DNA of 64,000 nucleotides from DASSUW01 sp963792385. Its GTDB lineage: Bacteria > Actinomycetota > Thermoleophilia > Solirubrobacterales > Solirubrobacteraceae. The number at the start of each line of letters is the position of its first letter. The stretch's first letter is position 1. Shown piece after piece: positions 7,474 through 16,187 of this stretch. A program made the position numbers and the translations under genes. The notes beneath the pieces are model-generated. The model searched no databases. It was not told where the DNA came from and saw only the letters and a list, made by a program, of their open reading frames with translations. The stretch lies in contig CAWBVZ010000012.1 of assembly GCA_963792385.1 (NCBI GenBank), positions 434,001 through 498,000 on the forward strand, in the 5' to 3' direction.

Positions 7474-8976
7474 GTGCTCCGTCTCGCCGACCTGCTCGCC
7501 GAGGAGTCGTTCGGGCTCGATCTGCTCAGCGGCGAGCCCGATGCGGTGGTGTGCGAAGTGCTCGGCGCGCATGCCGTCGAGGTCGACGCGCCGGCACGCT
7601 GGCTCGGCCCCGACTGGATCATGCTCACGACCGGCGTGCGGCTGCGCGGCAACGTCGAGGCGCAGCGCGCGCTCGTGCCGCAGCTCCAGGCCGAAGGGGT
7701 GTGTGCGCTCGGCTTCGGCATCGGGCTCGGCTTCAAGCGCGTGCCGCCGGCGCTCGTCGAGACCGCGCGGGCCAGCGGCTTCCCCGTGTTCGCGGTGCCG
7801 TACGAGACGCCGTTCCGGGAGATCATCCACTTCGTCGACAGCTCGCTGACGAGCGGCGAGGAGCAGGTGTTCCGGCGCCTGACCGCGCTCCAGCGCTATC
7901 TCGTCGATGCCCTGCGGACGCCGCAGCCGGAGCGCGCGATGGTCGACCGGCTGGCGCAGTTCCTCGACGCCAGCGTGCTGCTCCTGAGCGCCGAGGGCGA
8001 GCCCGAGATCGTCGCCGGCAAGCCCCCGGTGGCCGAGTTGCTGAAGGCGGTCTGCGGCGAGCCGCCGGGGCTGCTCGAACTCGAGGTCGCCGGCTGGCAC
8101 GCCGTCGCGATGCCGATCGTCGCGCGCGCCGACCAGCCGACGCGCTCGCTCGTGCTGGCAAGTCCGCGCCGCGGCTTCATCGACAAGCTCGCGAAGCCCG
8201 CCGCGGAGGCGACCGCGCCGCTGCTGGCCGCGATGGCGCAGCTCAGCGACGTCGTGCGCGATCAGGAGCAGGCCGTCAAGGCGGCGCTGCTGGAGGAGGC
8301 GCTCGAGCCGGCCGCGGCGCGCGACCTCCTGCCACTGGCAGCCCGCGCGGCGGCGTTCGGGCTGGACTTCTCGACCCCCGCTCGGCTCGTCGTCGTGCGG
8401 TCGCCACTCGACCTCGCGGGCGTGCGCCGCGAGCTGGTCGCCGAGCTCGATCACCGCCACATCCCGCACCTCGCCCATCGCCGCGCGGACTCGCTCGCCG
8501 TGCTCGTGCAAGGGCCGGACGACGCGGTCGAGGCCGCGCTGGCGGCCGCCTGCGACACGCTGCCGGACGTGGCGATCGGGATCGGGCGGCCCGTCCAAGC
8601 GATCACCGACGCGCACCACTCGCTGCGGGACGCCGAGCTCGCCGTCGACCCCGCGCAGCGCATCACGCGCTTCGAGGACTTCGACCTCGCGACGTTCATG
8701 GTCAGCGAGATCGCACCCGACCGGCTCGACCCGAAGGTGGACGAGATCCTCTCGGTGCTGCGGGCGAACCCGGCACTGCACGAGGCGCTCAGCGCCTACT
8801 TCGCGCACGACCTCGACATCGCCGCGACGGCCGCCTCGCTGCACATGCACCGCAACTCGCTGCGCTACCGGCTGGCGCGCGCGGAACAGGTGCTCGGCCG
8901 CTCGCTGAAGCAGCCCGCGACGATCGCCGCGATCCACATCGCGCTCGTCGCCGAGGCAGGGGTGCACGCGGGCTGA
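7474..8976 (+). CDS. PucR-family transcriptional regulator
   Basis: 500-aa regulator of the PucR/CdaR group. The N-terminal PucR domain (LADLLAEESFGLDLLSGEP, then WIMLTTGVRLRG, GFGIGLGFKRVPPALVETA) is followed by a central GGDEF-like region. The C-terminal winged helix is LDIAATAASLHMHRNSLRYRLARAEQVLG, where the family signature H.NTLRYRL is nearly intact. PucR proteins usually activate purine, amino-acid or amine catabolism. GTG 7474 is preferred because it begins the PucR domain exactly; the frame is open further upstream but without family similarity. It overlaps the next gene by one base (TGATG), so regulator, GST-like gene and possibly the decarboxylase/agmatinase pair form one unit. Confidence 0.88.
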   Translation: MLRLADLLAEESFGLDLLSGEPDAVVCEVLGAHAVEVDAPARWLGPDWIMLTTGVRLRGNVEAQRALVPQLQAEGVCALGFGIGLGFKRVPPALVETARASGFPVFAVPYETPFREIIHFVDSSLTSGEEQVFRRLTALQRYLVDALRTPQPERAMVDRLAQFLDASVLLLSAEGEPEIVAGKPPVAELLKAVCGEPPGLLELEVAGWHAVAMPIVARADQPTRSLVLASPRRGFIDKLAKPAAEATAPLLAAMAQLSDVVRDQEQAVKAALLEEALEPAAARDLLPLAARAAAFGLDFSTPARLVVVRSPLDLAGVRRELVAELDHRHIPHLAHRRADSLAVLVQGPDDAVEAALAAACDTLPDVAIGIGRPVQAITDAHHSLRDAELAVDPAQRITRFEDFDLATFMVSEIAPDRLDPKVDEILSVLRANPALHEALSAYFAHDLDIAATAASLHMHRNSLRYRLARAEQVLGRSLKQPATIAAIHIALVAEAGVHAG

Positions 8977-9701
8977 TGCGCGCGAAGCTCGTCGGCGTCG
9001 TCGGCTCGCATCCCGTCATCAGCGCCGAGCTGATGCTGCGCTTCAAGGGCGTCGAGTTCACGCGCCTCGACCTGCCGAACATGACGCACCGGGTGATCCT
9101 GCCGCTGATGCGGTATCGCGGCTCGACCGTGCCGGTGATGACGTTCGACGGCCGCAGGATCTCCGGCACGATGAGGATCGCCCGCGCGCTGGAGCAGTTC
9201 GTGCCCGAGCCGCCGCTCTTCCCGGAAGCGGATCGCGCGGCGATCGAGGCCGCCGAGGCCTGGGCCGACGACGGGCTCCAGGACGGCGTGCGCAAGCTCG
9301 CCCGCTACACGACCGGCAAGGACCCCGACGCCATGGCGTCGTTCATCAGCGGCCCGTTGCTCGGTGTTCCCGAGCATGTCGTCGTCAAGGCCATCCCGGT
9401 GATGCGACCCGCCGTCACGCTGCAGATGCGCACGTCCGAGGAGACTGCCCGTCGGTCCCTTGAGGCGCTGCCGGCCCAGCTCGACCACGTCGACGCGCTG
9501 CTCGCCGAAGGCGTGATCGGCGGCGAGCGCCCGAACGCGGCCGACTTCCAGGTCGCCCCGTCCGTGCGGCTGATGCTGTGCTTCGACCAGCTGCGCGAGC
9601 ACATCGACGCCCGCCCAGCCGGCCGGCACGCCCGCGCACTCGTGCCCGAGTACCGCGGCCGCTTCCGAGACGTCCTGCCCGCAGACTGGATCCCCTTCTG
9701 A
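8976..9701 (+). CDS. Glutathione S-transferase-like protein
   Basis: 241-aa protein with the GST two-domain outline. The N-terminal thioredoxin-like half starts KLVGVVGSHPVISAELMLRF and includes STVPVMTFDGRRISGTMRIA, the strand-turn-helix that in GSTs holds the substrate cis-proline and Glu/Ser contacts. A helical C-terminal half follows, ending in ADFQVAPSVRLML and the WIPF terminus. Actinobacteria generally use mycothiol or bacillithiol-like thiols rather than glutathione, so the real cofactor is uncertain. It is coupled to the PucR gene by a TGATG overlap and sits 24 bases before the decarboxylase gene. Confidence 0.75.
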   Translation: MRAKLVGVVGSHPVISAELMLRFKGVEFTRLDLPNMTHRVILPLMRYRGSTVPVMTFDGRRISGTMRIARALEQFVPEPPLFPEADRAAIEAAEAWADDGLQDGVRKLARYTTGKDPDAMASFISGPLLGVPEHVVVKAIPVMRPAVTLQMRTSEETARRSLEALPAQLDHVDALLAEGVIGGERPNAADFQVAPSVRLMLCFDQLREHIDARPAGRHARALVPEYRGRFRDVLPADWIPF

Positions 9702-9725
9702 GCGACCGCATAGGATCGCCGCTCG

Positions 9726-11201
9726 ATGGACGTCAACGAACAACCCACCGCGCCCTACCTCGACGCCGTCGTCGCGTATGCGTTCCGCGGCCCGGGGCGG
9801 TATCACGTCCCCGGCCACAAAGGCGGTCCCGGCGCCGACCCCGGCGTGCGCCGGGCGATCGGGCCGGACGCGCTCGCCACCGACGTCCCGCAGGACATCC
9901 ACGGGATCGACCTCGGCCCGTCGCCGACGCCCTACGAGCGCGCCGAGCAGCTCGCCGCCGAGGCGTTCGGCGCGCAGCGCACGTTCTTCCTCACCAACGG
10001 GGCGACGCAGGGCAACCACACGCTGTGCCTCGCGCTCGCGCCGCTCGGCACGCGGATCGTCGCGCAGCGAAACTCGCACGCGTCGATCGTCGACGGGCTG
10101 GTCCTGAGCGGCGGGCTGCCGAGCTTCGTCGCGCCCGAGTACGACGGCGAGCTCGGCATCACGCACTGCGTCACGCCGGAAGGCCTTGAGGCGGCGCTGC
10201 GGGCGGCGCCGGACGCGAAGGCGGCGTTCATCGTCTCGCCGACGTACTACGGCATGGCCGCCGACGTCGCGGGCTGCGCGGAGGTCGCGCACCGCGCCGG
10301 CGTGCCGCTCGTGGTCGATCAGGCGTGGGGCCCGCACTTCGGCTTCCACGAAGCACTGCCGCCGACGGCGCTCTCCCAGGGCGCCGACGCGATGCTCACG
10401 AGCACGCACAAGATCGCGGGCTCGCTGACGCAGAGCGCGATGCTCCATGTCGGCAAGAGCGACCGGATCGACCCCGGCGCGATCGCCCGCGCGCTGCGGC
10501 TGCTGCGCTCGACCAGCCCGTCGTCGCTGCTGCTGCTCTCGCTCGACGGCGCCCGGCGGCAGCTCTCGCTCCACGGCGAGCAGCTCCTGCACGAGACGCT
10601 CGAGGCGATCGACGTCGCGCGCGCGAAGCTCCAGACGATCGACGGCATCGCGCTCGTCGACGCGTCGCTGATCGGGCGCATGGGCGTGGCCGGCTACGAC
10701 CCGCTGCGGATCGTGCTCGACGTGCGCGGCACGGGCAGCACCGGCTACGAGATCGCCGACGCGCTGCGCCGCTCGTACGACGTCCACGTCGAGCTGCCGA
10801 TGCAGGCGACGGTGGTGTTCGTGGTCGGGCTCGGCGAGTCCGCCGCTTCGCTGCGGCGCCTGGCAGGCGACGTCGACGAGGTCGTCAAGCGCCTGAGCGA
10901 GCCGGGCGCGACCGCCCCGATCGTCCCGCCGGCCGCGGCGCTGGGCTACGAGGTCGCGGTCTCGCCGCGCGACGCGTTCCTCGGCGAGGCCGAGCAGGTG
11001 AAGGTCGACGACGCGGTCGGCCGGATCTCGTGCGAGTCGATCGCCAGCTACCCGCCGGGCGTCCCCGCGCTGCTGCCCGGGGAGCGCATCTCCGCCGAGA
11101 CGGTCGCGTACCTGCGCGAGCTCGCGGCCAGCGGCGCGCGGCTGCACGGCGCCAGCGATCCGGGGTTCCAGACCATCAATGTGTTGAGGGAGGCTGCGTG
11201 A
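9726..11201 (+). CDS. Orn/Lys/Arg decarboxylase, fold I PLP enzyme (probable arginine decarboxylase)
   Basis: 491-aa aspartate-aminotransferase-fold decarboxylase of the short Orn/Lys/Arg group (SpeA of Bacillus type). Motifs: GRYHVPGHKGG near residue 25, FFLTNGATQGNHT (PLP phosphate), RNSHASIVDG, SPTYYG (171-176), Asp198 in VVDQAWGPHF and the PLP lysine Lys229 in STHKIAGS. The smaller C-terminal domain has YPPGVPALLPGE. The next gene, agmatinase, overlaps by 4 bases, so arginine to agmatine is the likely reaction. Lysine or ornithine are alternatives by sequence. The start ATG has TAGGAT nine bases upstream and no Shine-Dalgarno, consistent with leaderless expression. Confidence 0.88.
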   Translation: MDVNEQPTAPYLDAVVAYAFRGPGRYHVPGHKGGPGADPGVRRAIGPDALATDVPQDIHGIDLGPSPTPYERAEQLAAEAFGAQRTFFLTNGATQGNHTLCLALAPLGTRIVAQRNSHASIVDGLVLSGGLPSFVAPEYDGELGITHCVTPEGLEAALRAAPDAKAAFIVSPTYYGMAADVAGCAEVAHRAGVPLVVDQAWGPHFGFHEALPPTALSQGADAMLTSTHKIAGSLTQSAMLHVGKSDRIDPGAIARALRLLRSTSPSSLLLLSLDGARRQLSLHGEQLLHETLEAIDVARAKLQTIDGIALVDASLIGRMGVAGYDPLRIVLDVRGTGSTGYEIADALRRSYDVHVELPMQATVVFVVGLGESAASLRRLAGDVDEVVKRLSEPGATAPIVPPAAALGYEVAVSPRDAFLGEAEQVKVDDAVGRISCESIASYPPGVPALLPGERISAETVAYLRELAASGARLHGASDPGFQTINVLREAA

Positions 11202-12163
11202 TCGACCCGCTCGAGCGCTGGGCGCAGTACGGCGAGAAGCCCGACTTCGCGGGGCTGCTGACGTTCGCCGGGGTGCCGTTCACGCAGGATCCGGCCGAGC
11301 TCGCGGGGTTCGACGTGGCGATCGTCGGCGCGCCGATGGACGACCTCGTGTCCGACCGGCCCGGCGCACGCTTCGCGCCGCGCTCGATCCGCGCGGCGAG
11401 CTGCCCGCCCGGGCCGCACCTCGAGGTGAAGGTCGACGCGTTCGCCGAGCTGCGGGTGCTCGACTTCGGCGACGCGCCGGTGATCCCGGCCGATCCGGGC
11501 CGCTCGCACGCCGCGATCGAGACGACCGTCGCGCAGGTGCTCGCGGCCGGCCTGCTGCCGGCCGTGCTGGGTGGCGACCACTCGATCACCGAGCCGTCGG
11601 TGCGCGCGTGCGCGGCGACGCACGGCCCGGTCGGCGTGATCCACTTCGACACCCACACCGACACCGGCGCCGAGGTGTTCGGCGTCGAGCGCTCGCACGG
11701 CACGTTCATGAAGCGCCTGGTCGACGCCGGCGACGTCAACGGCAGCCGCTACGCCCAGATCGGGCTGCGCGGGTACTGGCCGGGCGAGAAGGAGTTCGGC
11801 TGGCAGGCCGAGCACGGCATCACGAGCTTGTTCATGCACGACGTCCGCGACCTCGGGATCCGCGAGGTGGTCGCCCGCGCGATCGCCGCCGTCGGCCCGG
11901 GGCCGGTGTACCTGACGGTCGACGTCGACGTGCTCGACCCCGCCTTCATCCCCGGCACCGGCACCCCGGAGCCCGGCGGGATGACGGCGACCGACCTACT
12001 GCTCGCGGTCCGCACCGTGGCGGCCGAGCTCGACCTCGTCGGGCTCGACGTCGTCGAGGTGATCCCGACCGCGGTCGGCTCGGCCGACTCCGCATCGCTC
12101 GTCGCCGACCGGATCGTGCGCGAGGCGCTGACCGGCGTCGCGCTGAGGCGCCGCGCCGGCTAG
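11198..12163 (+). CDS. Agmatinase/ureohydrolase (first copy)
   Basis: 321-aa binuclear manganese ureohydrolase. Metal ligands are seen in GGDHS (His128), FDTHTDT (Asp151, His153, Asp155, with Thr where the family usually has Ala) and VDVDVLDP (Asp242, Asp244). GTG 11198 overlaps the decarboxylase stop (GTGA) and has a GAGGGAGG site. With the upstream decarboxylase it would complete arginine to agmatine to putrescine plus urea. A second, clearly paralogous copy lies at 30954-31967. The family also includes guanidinobutyrase, guanidinopropionase and guanidine hydrolase; the genomic partner favours agmatine here. Confidence 0.9.
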   Translation: MIDPLERWAQYGEKPDFAGLLTFAGVPFTQDPAELAGFDVAIVGAPMDDLVSDRPGARFAPRSIRAASCPPGPHLEVKVDAFAELRVLDFGDAPVIPADPGRSHAAIETTVAQVLAAGLLPAVLGGDHSITEPSVRACAATHGPVGVIHFDTHTDTGAEVFGVERSHGTFMKRLVDAGDVNGSRYAQIGLRGYWPGEKEFGWQAEHGITSLFMHDVRDLGIREVVARAIAAVGPGPVYLTVDVDVLDPAFIPGTGTPEPGGMTATDLLLAVRTVAAELDLVGLDVVEVIPTAVGSADSASLVADRIVREALTGVALRRRAG

Positions 12164-12360
12164 CGCGCGAACAGCAGGCCGCAGTGTCAAGTCAAGCTCG
12201 CACTGCCGCTGTCAGGCGAATGCAGTAGCGCGGCGGCTCCTCACGGCGACCACGTTCTTGCGGTGCGGTCGCCGTCTTGCGAGACTGGCGTTACGCCACG
12301 GGTTACTCGCTCCTCCTGCCCCACGCGCAACATCCTGAGAGGAGCCGAGGAGGGGGCCTA

Positions 12361-12762
12361 GTGTCCTCAGAGCAGCCCGCACGATCGGTCGCGGAACAGC
12401 TCGCCGCAGAGCAGCTGGCCGTCGAAACTCGAAGGAACCGTCGGACAGCCCTGGTCGCGCTTCGCGGCGAACTCGACCTTCTCACGGTGTCAAAGGTCGC
12501 AGAGGTGCTTGACGGTCTGGACCCACAGGCCGATGGCGTGCGCCACGTCGTGCTGGACCTGCGCGGCCTGACGTTCATAGACGTGCTCGGGTTGAAGGAG
12601 CTCATCAGGCAGAACGAGTACGCGCGCAGCAACCACCACAACCTCGCTGTGGTGCGCGGCACGGCCGCGATCCAGCGGGTGCTGGAGCTGACCGGCGTCG
12701 ACGACACCCTCGTCCTCGTGGACGACCCCGACGACCTGGTGCCGCCACCCGCCACGCACTGA
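12361..12762 (+). CDS. STAS-domain protein (anti-sigma factor antagonist-like) lacking the usual phosphorylatable serine
   Basis: 133 aa from GTG 12361, chosen for the GAGGAGGGGG site directly upstream; the open frame extends to 12277 without support. The STAS fold is visible: TALVALRGELDLLTVSKVAEVL, VVLDLRGLTFIDVLGLKELI and LTGVDDTLVLVDD. Classic antagonists (SpoIIAA, RsbV) have DSSG at the phosphorylation loop; here it reads DVLG, so control by a serine kinase of the usual kind is unlikely. No kinase, sigma factor or phosphatase gene is adjacent. The 197 bp before it holds a GCGACC...GGTCGC inverted repeat (12246-12273) but no clear promoter. Confidence 0.8.
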   Translation: MSSEQPARSVAEQLAAEQLAVETRRNRRTALVALRGELDLLTVSKVAEVLDGLDPQADGVRHVVLDLRGLTFIDVLGLKELIRQNEYARSNHHNLAVVRGTAAIQRVLELTGVDDTLVLVDDPDDLVPPPATH

Positions 12763-12831
12763 CCTGCCGGGAGCCAGCGGTGATCGCCCAGCCCGCTGGC
12801 TCGAGCGTCCCGAGCCCGGCGCGCCACCGGC

Positions 12832-13226
12832 TCAGCAGGGCTTGACCCGGACCACCCTGTCGTTCCAGCCGGGCGGGAAGTGGTGGTCCGAAGTGACGCC
12901 CACCCGCATCGTGTAGCCCCCGGGGCGCCACATCGTCGCGACGGCTCCGCCACTCTGGTTGTTGATCCACGACGACGCATCCTCGACCCAGTCGTCCCAC
13001 TGGCTCTCCGTGCTGTTCCAGAACCGGTAGCTGCTCAGTTGGTAGATCTTGCACGCGGACATGCCGAGCGAGGCGCCGCCCCAATACGCGTGCTCGTAGA
13101 GACAGAAGTACTGGTAGTTGCAGAAGGCGCCGGCTGCCCTGGTCGTCGAGGCGCGCTTGCCGGGCAGCGTCATCACCAGGACCGGTTCGAGCTGGATCTC
13201 GTTCGTGCTTAGGCGGACGCTCTCAT
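12832..13226 (-). pseudogene. Peptidase inhibitor I36 / crystallin-fold secreted protein, apparently damaged at its 5' end
   Basis: The C-terminal 95 residues match the I36-type beta-gamma-crystallin pattern: FCNYQYFCLYEHAYWGG, CKIYQLSSYRFWN, WVEDASSWINNQSGG, GWNDRVVRVKPC, with paired cysteines expected for an exported protein. No signal peptide precedes it in the same frame. A strong AAAAAGGAG site (13233-13240) and ATG 13226 are present, but that frame reads five codons and stops (TAA). The inhibitor domain lies in another frame, open back to 13326, with an in-frame ATG at 13173. The likely explanation is an indel between start and mature domain, or a sequencing error. Base composition is milder than the surrounding genome. 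Confidence 0.55.
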
Positions 13227-13377
13227 ACAAGCTCCTTTTTGATGATGGGCGTATCGCCCGACAGCGTCTCGGCGGCCGTCGCGAGCGTCTATCCCAGGAA
13301 CCTGGGGCATTTCGATCCGAGATCACCCTGGATCCAGGGATTGAGGGCTGGGGCGCGGGTCGGCAGCCTGTCGCCCT

Positions 13378-14907
13378 ATGAAGGCTGAATTGACGTCAGG
13401 AGCTCGCTTTGCGGAAGTGAATCCCGGCGACCCGCTGTACCGAGATTTGCAGCTACGCGGGTACAACCGACGGTTTGTCGGCACACCGGACAGCGTGTTC
13501 GTCGTGAACGACACGGACCAGGTGGTGGATGCGGTAGACGCGGTCGTTGCATCCGGAAAGAAGCTCGCGGTGCGCAGTGGCGGCCACTGTGTGGAGGGGT
13601 TTGTCGATGAGCCCGCCGTCCAGTGCGTGATTGACCTCGGCCAGATGGATTCGGTGTACTACGACCGCGATCGGCGTGCATTTGCTGTGGAAGCAGGGGC
13701 GACGCTCGGTCGTGTGTACCAAGCGCTGGATATGCGCTGGGGCGTGACCTTGCCAGGAGGTATCGGGACCCATGTCGGCATGGGAGGTCACGTCACCGGC
13801 GGCGGTTTCGGCCCGTTGTCGCGGTTGTACGGCCAGATATCCGATCACCTGTACGCGGTGGAATCGGTCGTGGTCGACGACAACGGCAAGGCGAAGGCGG
13901 TGACCGCGACGCGAGATGAGGACGACCCGCAACGTGACCTGTGGTGGGCCCACACCGGTGGCGGTGGTGGGAATTTCGGTGTGGCAACGAAGTTCTGGTT
14001 CCGTAGTCGAGACGGGCAGGGCGACGACCCGACGCTGCTTCTGCCGAGGCGGCCTTCCGGCCACTCGATGGTTTCCGTTGCGTGGCGTTGGCCGGACCTC
14101 AACGAAGAGAAGTTCACCACGCTGGTGAACAACTATGTGCGCTGGTGTGAACGGAACAGTTCGCCCGGGAGTCCGGCGGCATCCGTGTTTGGCGCGTTGC
14201 TCCTGTTCCGCAAGGAATTCGGCGTGGTGACCTTGAGCGGGCAGGTCGATCCCGGGCAGCCGCAAAGTAGCGAAGCCCTGAACGCGTACATCGCCGAGGT
14301 GACAGCGAATGTTCCGAACGGCATGAAGACGACACAAGATGACGCGCCATGGCAGTACACCACGACCCATGCTCCGGACGTACCCGACGTGTTGGGCATA
14401 CCGGCGACGCAACTGCGTTCGAAGACCAAAGGCGCGTTCTTGCGATCCGGATTGGACGGATCACAAATCAGGACGATCTTCGAGCGCTTGACCAGTGACG
14501 ACTACGGATGGCGCGGCGCCATGGCTGGATTCGTGACGTGGGGCGGGAAGATCAACGCGTTGAGTCCGCAGGACGCTGCCGTCGCCGAGCGAGACTCGGT
14601 AGCGCTGTTTTCGGTAGGCAGTTTCTGGGACAACCCAGAAGAGGACGAAAAGCACCTGGCGTGGACCCGAGTCCTTTATCGGGACGTGTTCGCAGCTACC
14701 GGTGGCGTGCCGGTACCCAACGATCGCACCGGCGGCTGCTTCATGAACTGGCCGGACCCGGATCTTCTGGAAGAGGAATGGAACCAATCAGGCGTCGCAT
14801 GGTCCGAGCTGTACTACGGCGGGAACTACAAGAAGCTCCAGGCAGCGAAGGGCCGATGGGATCCGCGCCAGGTCTTCGACCATGCTTTGGCGGTGGAGCC
14901 GGGCTGA
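13378..14907 (+). CDS. FAD-dependent oxidase, berberine-bridge/aclacinomycin-oxidase type
   Basis: 509-aa BBE-family oxidoreductase. The FAD-binding domain has AVRSGGHCVEGF with His70, the usual 8-alpha covalent FAD attachment point, and GMGGHVTGGGFGPLSRLYG. The residue that supplies the second, cysteinyl link in bicovalent members is Gly130 here, so FAD is probably held by one bond. The C-terminal BBE motif is NYKKLQAAKGRWDPRQVFDH. Such enzymes oxidise sugars, alcohols or secondary metabolites with oxygen. The gene uses many codons ending in T or A and is visibly less GC-rich than its neighbours, as is the damaged gene before it; both suggest recent acquisition. No signal peptide is apparent. 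Confidence 0.88.
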   Translation: MKAELTSGARFAEVNPGDPLYRDLQLRGYNRRFVGTPDSVFVVNDTDQVVDAVDAVVASGKKLAVRSGGHCVEGFVDEPAVQCVIDLGQMDSVYYDRDRRAFAVEAGATLGRVYQALDMRWGVTLPGGIGTHVGMGGHVTGGGFGPLSRLYGQISDHLYAVESVVVDDNGKAKAVTATRDEDDPQRDLWWAHTGGGGGNFGVATKFWFRSRDGQGDDPTLLLPRRPSGHSMVSVAWRWPDLNEEKFTTLVNNYVRWCERNSSPGSPAASVFGALLLFRKEFGVVTLSGQVDPGQPQSSEALNAYIAEVTANVPNGMKTTQDDAPWQYTTTHAPDVPDVLGIPATQLRSKTKGAFLRSGLDGSQIRTIFERLTSDDYGWRGAMAGFVTWGGKINALSPQDAAVAERDSVALFSVGSFWDNPEEDEKHLAWTRVLYRDVFAATGGVPVPNDRTGGCFMNWPDPDLLEEEWNQSGVAWSELYYGGNYKKLQAAKGRWDPRQVFDHALAVEPG

Positions 14908-14914
14908 GGCTCGT

Positions 14915-15952
14915 TCAGACGCCCGCCGACCGCTGGTAGGGATCGAGGAACAGCCTGGCGACGAGCTGCCCGCGGTTGGATACGTCGAGCTTCTCGAAGA
15001 TCGCCTTGAGGTGGTCCTGGACCGTGTAGGTCGACAGGTACAGCCGGGCGGCGATCGCGGCGTTGGGCAGGCCTTGCGCGACGAGCTTGGACACGCGCCG
15101 CTCACGCGCGGTGAGGCCGTAGGCCTCCGCGAGGAGCTCGGCGAGCTCGGGACCCCGCGCCGGCTCGAGCGTGATCGCGGTACGGGCCTTGCTGCCGTTC
15201 TGCAGCACCCATCCGCGCACGGTGATCCATTGCCCGGACGCCGTCCGGGCGCGCGCCGTCGCCGGGAGGCCGCTGTCTCCGGACGCGATCTCCCGAGCGC
15301 GCTGGGCGACCGCCGACACGACCACCGGAAGCCGCCGCCGGCGAGGGCGCAGCTCATCGAGCCACGCGGCAGCGGCAGGGTTGGCCATCTCGACGCCGTC
15401 GTGGTCGTCGAGGAGCAGCAGGCCGGGATCGCCGTCGCCCACGTCCGACTCGAGATCCTGCCGGAGTCTCACGCGCTGGAGGTCCGCGCGATTGAGCGAG
15501 GCGATCAGGTCCACCTCCCGCCCCGCAAAGTCGGGAGCTCCGCGTTCGCGATACATCACGTACCCGCACCACATGCCTGAGTCGCCGAAATACACGGACC
15601 GGAGCTCGTCGCCCAAACCGCGGGGCCGACGGCTGCGGTCGAGGCTCCCGCCGGTCGCTTCGCTCATGCTGGCCGCCGGGCGGCCCGAGGCGGCCAGCTG
15701 CCTGAACGCAGGGATGTCGGTCTCGTGGAGCCCGATCTCCGGCAGGCGAGAACCCGCGCCGCCGGCGAGGGAGTTGTCGATCCACTCGTCTACCGGCAGC
15801 CCGGTCTCCGGGTCGAACCAGACGCCGGCCATCGCGTCGAAGGGCACAGCGCGGCGCAGGACGCGCGCCCCCTCACGGGCGAAGCCGTAGCGGTCCAGAT
15901 CGCGGTCGGCGAGACGGAGGATCTCGCCGCGAATCGCGTCGTGGGCCGGCAT
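14915..15952 (-). CDS. LuxR-family transcriptional regulator
   Basis: 345 aa from ATG 15952, chosen for AAGGAG eight bases upstream; the longer frame adds 23 residues without support. The C-terminal LuxR helix-turn-helix spans about 270-330 (LTARERRVSKLVAQGLPNAA, then YLSTYTVQDHLKAIFEKLDV). The long N-terminal part has a GAF-like or PAS-like look (FDAMAGVWFDPETGLP, LLLLDDHDGVEMANPAAAAWL) and no receiver aspartate, so it is not a classic response regulator. It is convergent with the oxidase gene, seven bases apart. The regulated genes are unknown. Confidence 0.82.
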   Translation of the reverse strand: MPAHDAIRGEILRLADRDLDRYGFAREGARVLRRAVPFDAMAGVWFDPETGLPVDEWIDNSLAGGAGSRLPEIGLHETDIPAFRQLAASGRPAASMSEATGGSLDRSRRPRGLGDELRSVYFGDSGMWCGYVMYRERGAPDFAGREVDLIASLNRADLQRVRLRQDLESDVGDGDPGLLLLDDHDGVEMANPAAAAWLDELRPRRRRLPVVVSAVAQRAREIASGDSGLPATARARTASGQWITVRGWVLQNGSKARTAITLEPARGPELAELLAEAYGLTARERRVSKLVAQGLPNAAIAARLYLSTYTVQDHLKAIFEKLDVSNRGQLVARLFLDPYQRSAGV

Positions 15953-16063
15953 CCATCTAACTCCTTGGGATCGCGAGCACGGCGGAGAAGTAGTACCCGT
16001 CCGCCCGTTCACCATCCCCAACGCCCACCAGGAGCGAATTATTCCATGCGGGCAAGGGCGGAT

Positions 16064-16186
16064 TCAGCGGCGCGGGCGCGCCGCGGTCGCCCGGATGTAG
16101 CCGGCGATCATGGTCACACCCGTCAGCAGCGCCGGCGCGGCCAGCAGCGCCTCCTCGACGGGGATGCCTGCGACGTGGGCGAGCAC
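16064..16186 (-). CDS. Small hydrophobic protein (40 aa)
   Basis: GTG 16186 opens a 40-codon frame with a hydrophobic centre (AHVAGIPVEEALLAAPALL, then TGVTMIAGY) and an arginine-rich end (RATAARPRR), the profile of a one-pass membrane microprotein. The start codon lies one base beyond the stop of the DUF899 gene. Small proteins with a similar LAHVAGIPVEE opening occur in actinobacteria as far as I recall, which is the main reason for the call. No function is known. Confidence 0.45.
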   Translation of the reverse strand: MLAHVAGIPVEEALLAAPALLTGVTMIAGYIRATAARPRR

Positions 16187-16187
16187 G

